DNA of 64,000 nt from contig CM051462.1 of assembly GCA_028095005.1 (NCBI GenBank), positions 82,347,846 through 82,411,845 on the forward strand, in the 5' to 3' direction. Shown piece by piece: positions 22,904-33,590 of this stretch. Numbering within the stretch: position 1 is the first letter of the stretch; each line of letters opens with the position of its first letter. This DNA comes from Rhynchospora pubera (Eukaryota > Streptophyta > Magnoliopsida > Poales > Cyperaceae). The notes under the pieces are model-generated. The model saw only the letters and a program-made list of their open reading frames with translations, was not told the DNA's origin and did not search any database. A program made the translations under genes and the position numbers.

Positions 22904-25900
22904 TGTGAAAACCCGAAAAATATTAATTATAAGTTAATCTAAATTAATGAAAATCTCCAAGCAAACAAATAAATTTAAATGATCAGAAACCAAATCACAC
23001 CTAATGTAAATTGCAAGGATATCAATTTCAAATAATTAACTAGAAAACGACTTTATTTCGAATCCAATACGATAATTAATTTCGGCCATTTATATAACTT
23101 TTATGAAGATAATCGATGAATGCCTAAACATATATGTTAATAATTCTAGTTGTCTATTTTATAAAATTTTTATATAGCTTAAACTTGTTTTAGATACTAA
23201 GTTTCACTGATCAGTAAATTCAGAATCAAAATTCCTTGGATCTTGTCCGTTTGATCGAGTTTTAGAATTGTGGTTTAATCTCAGCCGTCCGATCCTTTTC
23301 CTTTTCTCTCTCTTATTTTCTCCTCTCCCTTCTCTTCCGTAGCAGATCAACAGACCCCACTCGTTCCCCTATCTTCCTCTTCTCCTCTCGCAACTCACCA
23401 ATCGACGATGTCGCCCCTGAAAATCCGCGTAACCCCACTCTCCTTGCTCTCGTCCCAGTACTCAACCAATCGAAGAAAAGCCTTCGCACCTGGTTTCCTC
23501 CATCGGTTTCTCAAAACCGCTGACACTTATTCCCTTTGGCCCCTAACCCTAAACCCTAGCACCACCCCTATTGCCCTTCTTCAGACTGCCACCTCAGCAG
23601 CGAGACCCCATGTCCCTCTCTCCCTCTGCCTACTTGAGCTGCCCCTCTCCTTCTCTCTTTTCACACAACCCATTTTCTTTCCAGAAAATTGATAAAAAGT
23701 AAGAAAAAGAAAAGTGAAGATGAGGTAGCTGAGACCAGGCAGAGGAGAAGCCACTGGTGGCCAGGCTACGTGAGGTGGTGGCGCTGGTGAGGCGAGGAGG
23801 TGTGTTGGCCGACCCTTACTTCCTTCTTCCCTTCTCTGTTTGGTAAACTCCTTTTGAAATTGATCTCTTTTGTTCTATGTTTCTGTGGATGTATGCATGA
23901 TCGATGGAGGCTTATAGCCATAAATTTGTTCTGTGCTTTGAAATGTTGGATGTGTGTGCTATCAAGTTGACTATCTAAACTATGCTTGTCGATTGATTGC
24001 TTATCTGTGATAAATGTCAATGCTTGTGAGTTCCATGAGTTGTATGAGGTTTGTTGCTTGTCTGTTAGGTGTGTAGTACATGGTACCAGTTCGGTACACT
24101 CTCATTTTGCTTACTGGTACGAGCTATGTAGCCTTAAGGACCTGGTTGTTAACACTTTCTGGCTCAGGGACTTTTCTGTAAATCTGTTTGAATTGGACTA
24201 AGGGTTGTTCAGTGATAAATGCTGGTATTGAGGACCGTTTTACAAAGATCTGTTATTTCGGTCTCTAGAGGGGTTAAACTGAAAATATAGTTGATTGTGG
24301 ATTGGATTTAAATGCTGTCGGGTTCGGATTTGAGGACCGAAACCCAGTAACCCAGACCCGTAATTTCTTGTTGGGTTGCTTTTCTGTTTGGGTTTAAACC
24401 CATTAATCTGTGGCCCTCGTTTTTCTCTGTGAACTTGTGTGACTTTCTGGATCTTGTGTGCTTTACATGCGTGGCCCATTTGCTCTATCCGTGGGCTATT
24501 GATTTTGGAACCGAAGTTGTTGAATTTAGATTTTGTTAATAAAACTAGAACTTAAACTAATTGATAGTTTAATTATGATGGCATGAAATATTTGGTTGGG
24601 ATTTTGGGATAACAGCTTTTGGCCGAGAATTAATGATGTTGGATTCGAAAATACAGAAGTTGGATTTCTTATGGGAAATGATTAAATTGTCCGCAAACTA
24701 ATTTTCAAAACAGATACTATGATACAATCGGACACGATATGATCCCAAAAAAATTACAAACAGAATTATGTTTCCTATCTTTAGTCTTTGAGATAAAGTT
24801 GATTTTATTTTAAGAAGAATTAGTAAAGGTATTTCATACTTGAGCAAAACACTATTGAGATAGAAATAAATATACCAAATGATTTCCTAAATCAAATTAA
24901 AGGTCACACATCTCTAATCATTGTAGTAAAACTTGTAAATCCATCACACACATCTTTTGACACGATAAATTGATAAATAAAAGTATTTCCAAAATATATG
25001 ACACCATATTCCTTCACAACTAGTTATAAACAAAACTATGTCAAATTGTTATTAGAAACTAAATACTTAATTAAAATAATATATTTTAAAACAGAATCCC
25101 TTTTTAAATTGATTTGGAAATTAAGTCTGGTATAACACCAAAGTAGCCAGAACCTGAATCCAATTGAGGGATAATGGGTTAATCGTTAGTTTAGTTTTAA
25201 CGCGTAAGTTCGTTCACCAGGTGATCAGTCAGACTATCAGGGACCAGTAGACGACTACTATCCCGTTGACGAGGCATTTGACGGAGGCGAGGACTTTGCT
25301 GACGTCCCAGAGGAGTAGTCTTCTTAGCCCGTTATCTCAGGTGTGGATGCCTATCGGATTTGAACTTCTTTAGATTAGAAAAACATATTTCGTGCATAAA
25401 CTTTTGAAAACCGAACTTGCATAACTGCATTTAATTAAGAAGTAGAGTAAAGCACTTGTTTTTAATAAATGTTAATGAGTAGATTTAAAAGTAATATTTA
25501 TTTACCAAGTACCGATCGCACGGTTTGCAAAGACTAGCGAATTCCTTCACAGGACGGAACTTGGCACATCATATGGCATGGCTCAGGATAGCAAGACCGA
25601 GTGGGATAGGTTCGCTTTGCTCGGGATCTCCATTATTGGGAGATTGCACCCCAGCGTTTTGCCGGTGGTCTCCTTATGATAGCTATCACGAGCAACGCGA
25701 TCTGACGACCACTCTGCAGACCGATTGCTAGGCGGTTCTGCGGTCACAGGATATATTTATATGTATAGTTGTGTAGTATTTCTATTGATTAGATGACTTG
25801 GACAGTGGAGTTATTTACAGGCACTACCCGGGTCTGTTCCCCGGGACAGGTGATCACGGTACCGCGAGTTACTTAGTTCATATAGCTGAGTGAGCGAGAC

Positions 25901-26700
25901 GATAGTTTACTATCCGGGTCTGTCTCCGGGAATGTCTCACATCAGTACACACACATATGAACGGGAACGGTAGATGTCTAGGTTACTTATATTTTTAGTC
26001 CGCCCTAGTGGCGAAGGTCCATTTCATCAGGTATTGTGAGGTTGAGATTTCCACATATTAGCTTAAGCGCCTGTCAGTGGTGCTGGAAGCATAGTACCTG
26101 TCAGTGGTACAGTTATATTACCCTAAAAGTGGATATAAATGAGTGGTGGGGGTTTTATCTCTCGTATGTTATATAGTATGATTATTCCACAGATTTTCTC
26201 TTTTATTTGGCATGCTAGATTGTCATTGTTATAAAGTTAAGTTTCTTTAAAAGATTGCAAGAATTGTTAAAAGTTCACACTTGATTTCTTAACTAGTCTT
26301 TAGAAGAGATAATTTGTTTAGGCTCACTCTATTACCGCACTGAGTATTCGCGTACTCATTCCACAATACTTTGATTTGTGGAGACAGGTACAGGTCTGAC
26401 TGAAGATGGTGATCCAGCGTTAGAGACCCAGACCCAGTTACCACAGGATGATGCCACTTTTGTTTAGATAGCAGTGTTTCTTTCCTTATTTTGTTTGGTT
26501 GGAAAATTTTGTTGTAAATAAGTTAAGACCAGCCCTCCAATATTATGAAACCTATTATCATTATTAGTTTGTGGCATTATACTTGTGTTTGTGATTTGCT
26601 ATGCTTGATTACTTGTATTTAGCCTTTCGTGTGCTTGGAATTAAATCAGTACATGTGGCGAGGTTGTCCTTCCCGGACACAGCTGGTTCGGGGTGTGACA
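22904..26700. mobile_element. Solo LTR of a large LTR retrotransposon (3797 bp)
   Basis: It begins TGTGAAAACCCGAAAAA and ends GGTTCGGGGTGTGACA, TG..CA ends, flanked by the perfect 5-bp direct repeat TTTTC at 22899-22903 and 26701-26705. No second copy of either end occurs inside and there are no gag-pol frames, so this is read as a single LTR left after recombination between two LTRs. The length and the TGTGA..TGTGACA ends fit Ty3/Gypsy chromovirus (Tekay/Del-like) LTRs, but the lineage is inference. A non-autonomous large element without coding sequence is the alternative. A GC-richer block at 23280-23690 and an exon-like acidic frame at 25220-25318 lie inside. Confidence 0.82.
25220..25318 (+). 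other. Acidic exon-like frame inside the solo LTR
   Basis: Directly after TTCACCAG, which resembles a splice acceptor, 32 codons encode a strongly acidic, Tyr/Asp-rich tail (DDYYPVDEAFDGGEDFADV near its middle) followed by TAG. Base composition is clearly richer in GC than the flanks. It could be the 3' end of a small LTR-encoded or captured reading frame. No family is recognised. Confidence 0.3.
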
Positions 26701-26705
26701 TTTTC

Positions 26706-29212
26706 ATTTTTATTTTTGGTCAAATTGCTGCATGTTCATTTTAATTATTCAAAAGAAATTCAACAAGATACGAGGTCTTTCTTTAATAATCCCAGATCTC
26801 AAGAAAGATATTCAAGTTTACAATAGCCCCTAGTATTAATCTCAAATAATTTGGAAACCTCCATGCTATTATATGCACAAAAGGGAATAAATTTAATTGT
26901 TATATCTTATAAGCTGTGCGCTCATATATATCCCACGTCATCTCATATTTTATGCGGAATACATTTGCTAATTCATTAATAAAAGGTACCAATAAAATTT
27001 CATATCATTAATTTATTAAATTAAAAAAGACGCGACCGAGCAAATTAACATAAATTTAAAAAGGGGGTCATTATTGGGGGGAAAAAAAAACCTAAAGTTG
27101 TAGAAATAATTGATCTATCATAATGCCTCGAAGAAGCAAAATCAGTGCTGACTAGTTAATTCATACCCAGGCCAGCTATATAAACTGGCATTTAAATATA
27201 AAGAAAAAACAAAATAAATGAAAAAATAATCCTTTGTTTAATAATAATTCATCATGTAAAAATAATTTTAAGCTCCATATTTTTTTACCCTTAAACTTTA
27301 GGAGGGGGTGGGGGGACTATTTACGTGAAAAGAACGCAATGTATAGAAAATAAAAAAAAATAAAAAAATTGAAGAATCCAACAACGTGACCGAAAAGGTT
27401 TTTGCGCTTGGTGAGCACAATTAAGAATTAATTTTAGTATTATTTTTTAGTGATAATTTCCTGGTGCAAGATACCCTTTGAAATTTTAAATATTGGACCC
27501 CCTCGAAACACGCGCGTCTCAATATTTTATTCATGAAGAACCAAAGTTGACTTATATAATTCTATATAATTTTTTCCTTTTAGCTTGAAGAAATTAGAAA
27601 ACATGCTTGCCAAACTTGGACCGGGACGTAAGATTACGTTCTTATAATAGGGAATGCATCTGGCCACTTCTCTAAATTCAAAATGAAAGAAAAAAATGAA
27701 TTATATATATCCAATAAAATAATTTGTACATGGAAAATGTCAGGTGGCCAATTTTAGTTCTCGCTAGATACTGAAATACTGATTAGGTGGCCTAATCAGT
27801 ATCTTCCAAACAGATACTGATTAATTAGGCTGTGCAAGGATAGGGAATGGGAATCGTTTTTTTTTTTTTTTTCTTTCCCACTTGCACTAGTTAATTTATT
27901 TCTTTTTCTTTTAATAAAATATTGTCGATGGCAACTCGCTAGCCGACCTTCATAAAAAGAAAGAAAGAAAAAAAAAAGACATAAGCAGACAAGTCCGACT
28001 TTCTAGTTCAAATTTGACTCATGTTTGAACCAGAACTTCAGGTCATAACAGCAGGCACGAGCGGACAAGTAGTCGAACTATATAAAAAATAAAAATAAGA
28101 AATGCGGCGCATTAACTTTGATACCCGTACAAGGGACTTATTTACTATTCTCTTTGGCTCGTAGAAAATTTACTTTTAAACCTACAAAATATTGGAGAAT
28201 TAGTGTTTCTGAAACGCCGTGTTGGAATGAGTCCTAAAGTTTTGGAGAGATTGTCACGAGATAATATTTGATTGGTAAGGCACATAAGGTGCTTGTCAAA
28301 ATCAAAACTTTAATCATCTCCCATAATCATGAAGAAAAGTAAATATTTACCATCCCAACTTTCAAGGTGACAAATTAGACTCCGTAAAGAATAAATTTTC
28401 ACTCTGGAAACTGAATGTACAGAAATTTCACTTCATTTTTTTCTACTTTCCTTTTTCGTTTTTCGTATTTGCGGTTGCTAGGTTGGTTCTTGTATATGAT
28501 AGTAAACTTGTAGTACTTAATTTGCTGGCTATAAATGCAAAAAAGCCACCAACCAAGGAATATTCCTGTGTTACAAGATAGTAACAGAGACTAAGGGAAA
28601 CAACTATACCTTTTTCTTTCAAAAATGATTCTCGTTATACTGTGAATTCATTAATACGTCGCTGTATACTCTATTTGGCAACCAACAAAATTCTTAGCTC
28701 AAGTTTGAATCGTGCGATTCAAAATTTTCTTACTTTTATCTTTGAAGATACAAGCATGAAGGAAAAAGAAAAAAGAATAGAAAAATGGATCAAATTACAT
28801 AATTTGATTTTAAAATATCTTTTATTAATATTTTTATTTTTAATAATTACAATGATGATTAATTTTAAAATGACATAAGTTTAAATTAAAATATTAATTA
28901 CCACAATTAAATTTTTCATAATTAATATGATAATTAAAATTTTGAAAATCATAATAGCAATTGTGTAATAATTTACAAATCATTTATGTAATTTGCAAAA
29001 AGGAAAATACAAGCACATTTTGACCCTTGAAATTTCAAAAGAAAACAAGAACTCAAGTTCGTGTACTTATTGCGAAAGTCATGACACTGTTATAGTGAAA
29101 TCGGACATAATTTGACATAGCCAGCCAAGACAAAATAAATTAATTAGTAACAAACAATATAATTTTCAAACAGAGAAAATGGGACCCAGAAAAGGATAGA
29201 TTCATCATGCAT
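26706..29212. other. AT-rich intergenic region
   Basis: No supported gene. A small perfect hairpin (ATACTGATTAGG, 3-nt loop, inverted copy) lies at 27777-27803. The core TACTGATTA recurs just downstream. The 78-codon frame at 28642 lacks any domain and lies in AT-rich DNA. Confidence 0.5.
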
Positions 29213-29332
29213 GCTATATAAACCGACGCACCGGCACCGCCTCTTCATTTCCCAACTCGCAAACAGAGAATTGGAGCAACAGAGGGAATTAACAGTCCCC
29301 TTCTGGAACGCGCACCGTTTCTCTTTCTATTA
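29213..29332 (+). promoter_or_regulatory. Probable promoter and leader exon of the second NDA gene
   Basis: CTATATAAACC at 29213-29223 is a good TATA box. About 110 bp downstream the GC-richer leader ends at TATTAA|GTGAGTTC, a strong donor. No open frame with plausible coding capacity starts between here and the NDA ATG at 33591, and that gene has an orphan acceptor at 33530. The layout matches the first NDA gene, where TATA box, leader and leader intron are compact. Confidence 0.5.
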
Positions 29333-29575
29333 AGTGAGTTCTCATTTGCTTGAATCAAAATTCTTCTCATTTTATTGGTTTCAAAAAAATCCATAGATTA
29401 ACTTCTTATCATTCCGAATCTCCCCTCTTCTTTTTTGTTTTTTCTTTATGTAAAAGAGCTTCTTGTCTGTGTAGAACTATAGGTACTCTCGTCTCAATTT
29501 TGTTTTCTAGATTTTTCTTTCATAAATTTACACCATATCATTTCATTTGAGATCTTTCGTTTACACTATAAATTT

Positions 29576-31198
29576 GGAAATTTTTTATTAAAGACAAAAA
29601 TACTCTCGACATTATTAAAAATGACAAAGCATTAATTTTTATTTTAAGAATAGCACAGCTATAGCGGCACTGACATTGCCGCTATAGCAGTGCCTTAAAA
29701 ACAAAAAAAAATTGCCTATAGCGGCAATACAATTGCCGCTATAGGACTTCTCTTTTTTGTTTTGTGCCGACTGAATTTTTTTTTTCCTTTTTTCGTTTTT
29801 TTTTTTTGCTTTTATTTTTTTTGAGTTTTTAATATTTTTATTATATTTTAATAAATTGTATAATATATAGTGTTCTAACTATGTGCCGTGTCATGTTGTG
29901 TCGTGTCAACACGTCATGTCCGGATCATTTGCCGTGCTATTAATGTTCTTCTATCATGCGTGTCGTGTCGTGTCAAACACTATCGTGTTGACACGATCGT
30001 GTTGTGTCGTGTTAGTCGTGTCAAATCGTATCAGATTATTTTTTTATTTTTTAGATTAAAAAATCATTAAAAATATAAAAGTAAGCGAAAAATTACTATA
30101 TGTCATAATTTATTATTTAATTAAGTTTAAATTTTTATTAATATTTTTCATAAAAAAATAATAATTAGATTAAAACGATATTGTGATTTAAATGATGGTA
30201 AATAATATGATGTAGTATTACAAATTGAAATTAAATTATTAATTTTGCTTAAATAATCCACATTAATAATTAAATTTGTATTGAGGTGTCGTGTTAATTC
30301 GTGTTCGTGTCATGTTGCGTGCGGAATCGTGTTGTGTTGCGTGTCGAATCGTGTCAAACTTTTTAATGTCCCAACACAACACGAATGTGTCGTGTCAATT
30401 TTATATTTGTATCGTGTCGTGTCGTGTCATTTTGAAGAACACAAATTTAATTATTAATGTCGATTATTTAAGCAAAATTAATAATTTAATTTCAATTTAT
30501 AATACTACATCATATTATTTACCATCGTTTAAATCATAATATTGTTCTAATCTGATTATTATTTTTTATGAAAATATTAATAAAAAGTTTTAACTTAATC
30601 AAATAATTTATTATGATGTTCAGTAATTTTTGGCTTACTTTTAATTTTTTTAATAATTTTTTAATTTAAAAATAATAAAATAATCTTATACGATTTAACA
30701 CGACTAACATGACACGACACGATCGTGACATTCGTGACGTGTCAAGATACGTGTCGTGTTGTCTGTTCTTACCACTAAGCATGACACGATTAAAAAAGTA
30801 ATTCATGTCAACACAATCGTGTTTGACACAACACGACACGCACGATTGAAGAGCACTAATGACACAACAAATAATTCTAACATGACGTATTTGACACGAC
30901 ACGTATTTAGAACACTATATATTATACAATTTATTAAAATATAAAAATATTAAAAAACATAAAAATAAAAGTAAAAGAAAAAACGAAAAAAGGAAAAAAA
31001 AAATCAGCCGGCACAAAAAAATGAAGTCCTATAGCGGCACTATTATTGCCGCTATAGGCAAATTTTTTTTTGTTTTTAAGGCACTGCTATAGCGGCAATG
31101 TTAGTGCCGCTATAGCTGTGCTATTTTTAAAAAGAATATTAAGATTTTGTCATTTTTAATAATGTTGAGGATATTTTTGTCTTTGATAAAAATTTTCC
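29576..31198. mobile_element. Mutator-like foldback element, 1623 bp
   Basis: The element starts GGAAATTTTTTATTAAAGAC and ends with the near-perfect reverse complement. It is flanked by the perfect 9-bp direct repeat TATAAATTT (29567-29575 and 31199-31207), the Mutator-superfamily signature. Almost the whole element is two inverted arms of about 700 bp around a centre near 30390. Each arm carries two 31-nt palindromes (29658-29688, 29715-29745, 31028-31058, 31086-31116) of the form CTATAGCGGCA..TGCCGCTATAG. The inner part is dense in CGTGT/ACACG words. It has no coding capacity, so it must be mobilised in trans. Confidence 0.93.
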
Positions 31199-31482
31199 TA
31201 TAAATTTTGTTCGCACAAGATCTTTCCTTCGAGGGATATATAAGTTTAAATCTCAATTTAGTCAAGTTGAATATATGCTCGTATATTTTTTTTTATTTTT
31301 CATTTGAGAAATTCCCTCTATGTGCAAATATCGCTTTCTAAGAGTCAATAGGTTTTTGGAACCTTATGAAAGACGTCAAATATTACTCCTCTAAAAATAT
31401 ATTCTGTTGGAAACCTAGAATCGATTTGAAACATGTCAACAAAGAGGGGAGAGGTCAAATTTTGGAAACATACTATGAAGAG

Positions 31483-32599
31483 GAAAAATTTTTACGAAAG
31501 ACAAAAATATCACTAACATTTTCAAAAAGAACAAAGGAGTACTGTTATTTTTAATAATAACACAGCTATAGCGGCAATGCTAGTGCCGCTATAGTGTAAC
31601 TGGATTTATATATTTTTTTTCATTTTATTTTGCCTATAGCGGCAATACTAATGCCGCTATAGGACTTTTCTGGTTTTTTTTTTCCGCTGCCGTTTTACTT
31701 TGTTTTTTTAATATAGGCCATATTTCTTTTTTCGTTTTATTTTTTTTTACTTTACTTTGTTTATAATATGAATCAATTTTAATGTAATTTTACATAATGT
31801 TTACATATATGTATAATTAATATTTTTCAAATTGTTCAATTTTATTTGTATGTAGGGTTCTCCAAAATGATACGATACGATTGTGTTGGCATGACACGAC
31901 ACAACACGAGTACGAAATTGGCACGACACGATCGTCTTATCGTATCGCGTTGACAATCTTAAAAAGTTAACACGATTCGACACGAACTAACACAATACAA
32001 ACATGACACATCATGTCAAAAACTTTTCTTTATTTTTTATAATAATTTGTTAAAAACTGTTAAAATATTAAAATGAAGAAAAAATATATTGTCGCAGTTT
32101 ATTTGATTATTCTACAAATTCTCAGTATATATATCAGTACAAAATTGTCAGAATATTTTTGTTAATAGATTAATTGATGGTTTTATTTTTTTTACTAGCT
32201 CATTTCTTTAATGTTGGAATAGATTATAAAAATAAAATTATTAAAAAAAGTAAATATACATTAAAAAAATAAATTACTGTTATAATTTCAATTTTAATAT
32301 AAAATCAATTTAAATATAATTTTTTAGAAAAAACAAATAAAAAATATGTTTATGATGTTATTTTAGACAATGTTAAAAATTAAATTCGTGTTTTCGTGTC
32401 GTGTTGCGTGTTAGTCATGTCGTGTCAAATCGTGCTAATTTTTCAAGATCGCCAACACGGCACGATTATGACATGACACGATAACACGATCGTATCGTAT
32501 CAACTTCGTACTCGTGTTGTATCGTGGCGTGCCAATACGATCATGTCGTGTCATTTTAGAGAACCCTACATACAAATAAAATTAAAATATTTAAAAATA

Positions 32600-32630
<31 letters not shown>

Positions 32631-32936
32631 AATTATGTAAAATTGCATTGATTAATAATAACAAAGTAAAAGTAAAAACAGAATAAAACGAAAAAACAAA
32701 TTGGCCCACATTAAAAAAAAACAAAGCAAAACGGGCAGAAAAAAAACAAAAGAGAAGTCCTATAGCGGCAATACTAATGCCGCTATAGGCAAAATAAAAT
32801 GAAAAAAAAAAGAAATTCAGCTGCGCTATAGCGGTAATGTTAGTGCCGCTATAGCTGTGCTGTTATTAAAAAATATGGTACTCCTTTGTCTTTTTTAAAA
32901 ATATTAGAGTTATTTTTGTCTTTAATAAAAATTGTC
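31483..32936. mobile_element. Second Mutator-like foldback element, about 1.45 kb
   Basis: The outer ends GAAAAATTTTTACGAAAGAC and, reading inward from the right, GACAATTTTTATTAAAGAC belong to the same family as the element 285 bp upstream. CTATGAAGAG (31473-31482 and 32937-32946) flanks it as a 9-10-bp target duplication. The same paired 31-nt palindromes occur in both arms (about 31565, 31633, 32759, 32825). Inner arms share ATTTTATTTGTATGTAGGG and TTCTCCAAAATGA with their inverted copies near 32550, and the core is again ACACG-rich. The arms have diverged more than in the first element, suggesting an older insertion. Confidence 0.9.
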
Positions 32937-33590
32937 CTATGAAGAGTTGCTTTTTGGAAGCATTGTCCATTTATTGCTTAACTAAACATGAACATTGATC
33001 AGTATTTTTTTTTTCATTTTTTCTTATAGGAATTGCTCCTTAACATAGAAAGAAATTAATTTTATGTTCCCATAATTTTTACCAAAAAAACAAGAATTAA
33101 AAGGTGCCAGCCCTAAACATCTTGGATTCATTTATTCTTGCCAATCTAAGTCGTCGTGTAATTTTTTATTTTCTAATATTAGCTCTGGAATTCTTTTTGG
33201 CACATTTTCTATAATTTTTATATGAAATTTCGAACTTTAAAAAGTACAATTAATTTTTATTACGCTTCTAGATTCCTGTTAAATATAGCGTACGATTTTG
33301 GAAAAATACATATATACACCTTATTGTAAATAATTATATTCTGAAGTATCAGATGAGGTTTAAATGAAAATACGGCATGTTGATTGTTTTCTAATATTAT
33401 GAAAGGAGTTCTGAAAATATTTAAACACTACATCATCTCTGCTGATTGTTCACCTTGGAGATCAAATATGGAGATGCGTTTTCATACAGTTCATTGCTAG
33501 ATTTTGACACTATATTTTTCATAATTGCAGCTGATATTACTTCAAATTCGCTAAGATACTCTCATCAAAAGAACAATACTTATTCCAACC

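Larger units (their letters stand above)
29333..33530 (+). other. Inferred leader intron of the second NDA gene, expanded by transposons
   Basis: Donor GTGAGT at 29333 and acceptor TAATTGCAG ending at 33530. The 4.2-kb span holds two complete Mutator-like foldback elements. The corresponding intron of the first NDA gene is only 188 bp. The assignment depends on the two exons being spliced together, which cannot be proven here. Confidence 0.42.

Noticed and set aside
29888..30944. Short frames inside the Mutator-like element
   Set aside because: They arise from CGTGT repeats (Cys/Val/Ser-rich peptides) in inverted arms and have no protein features.
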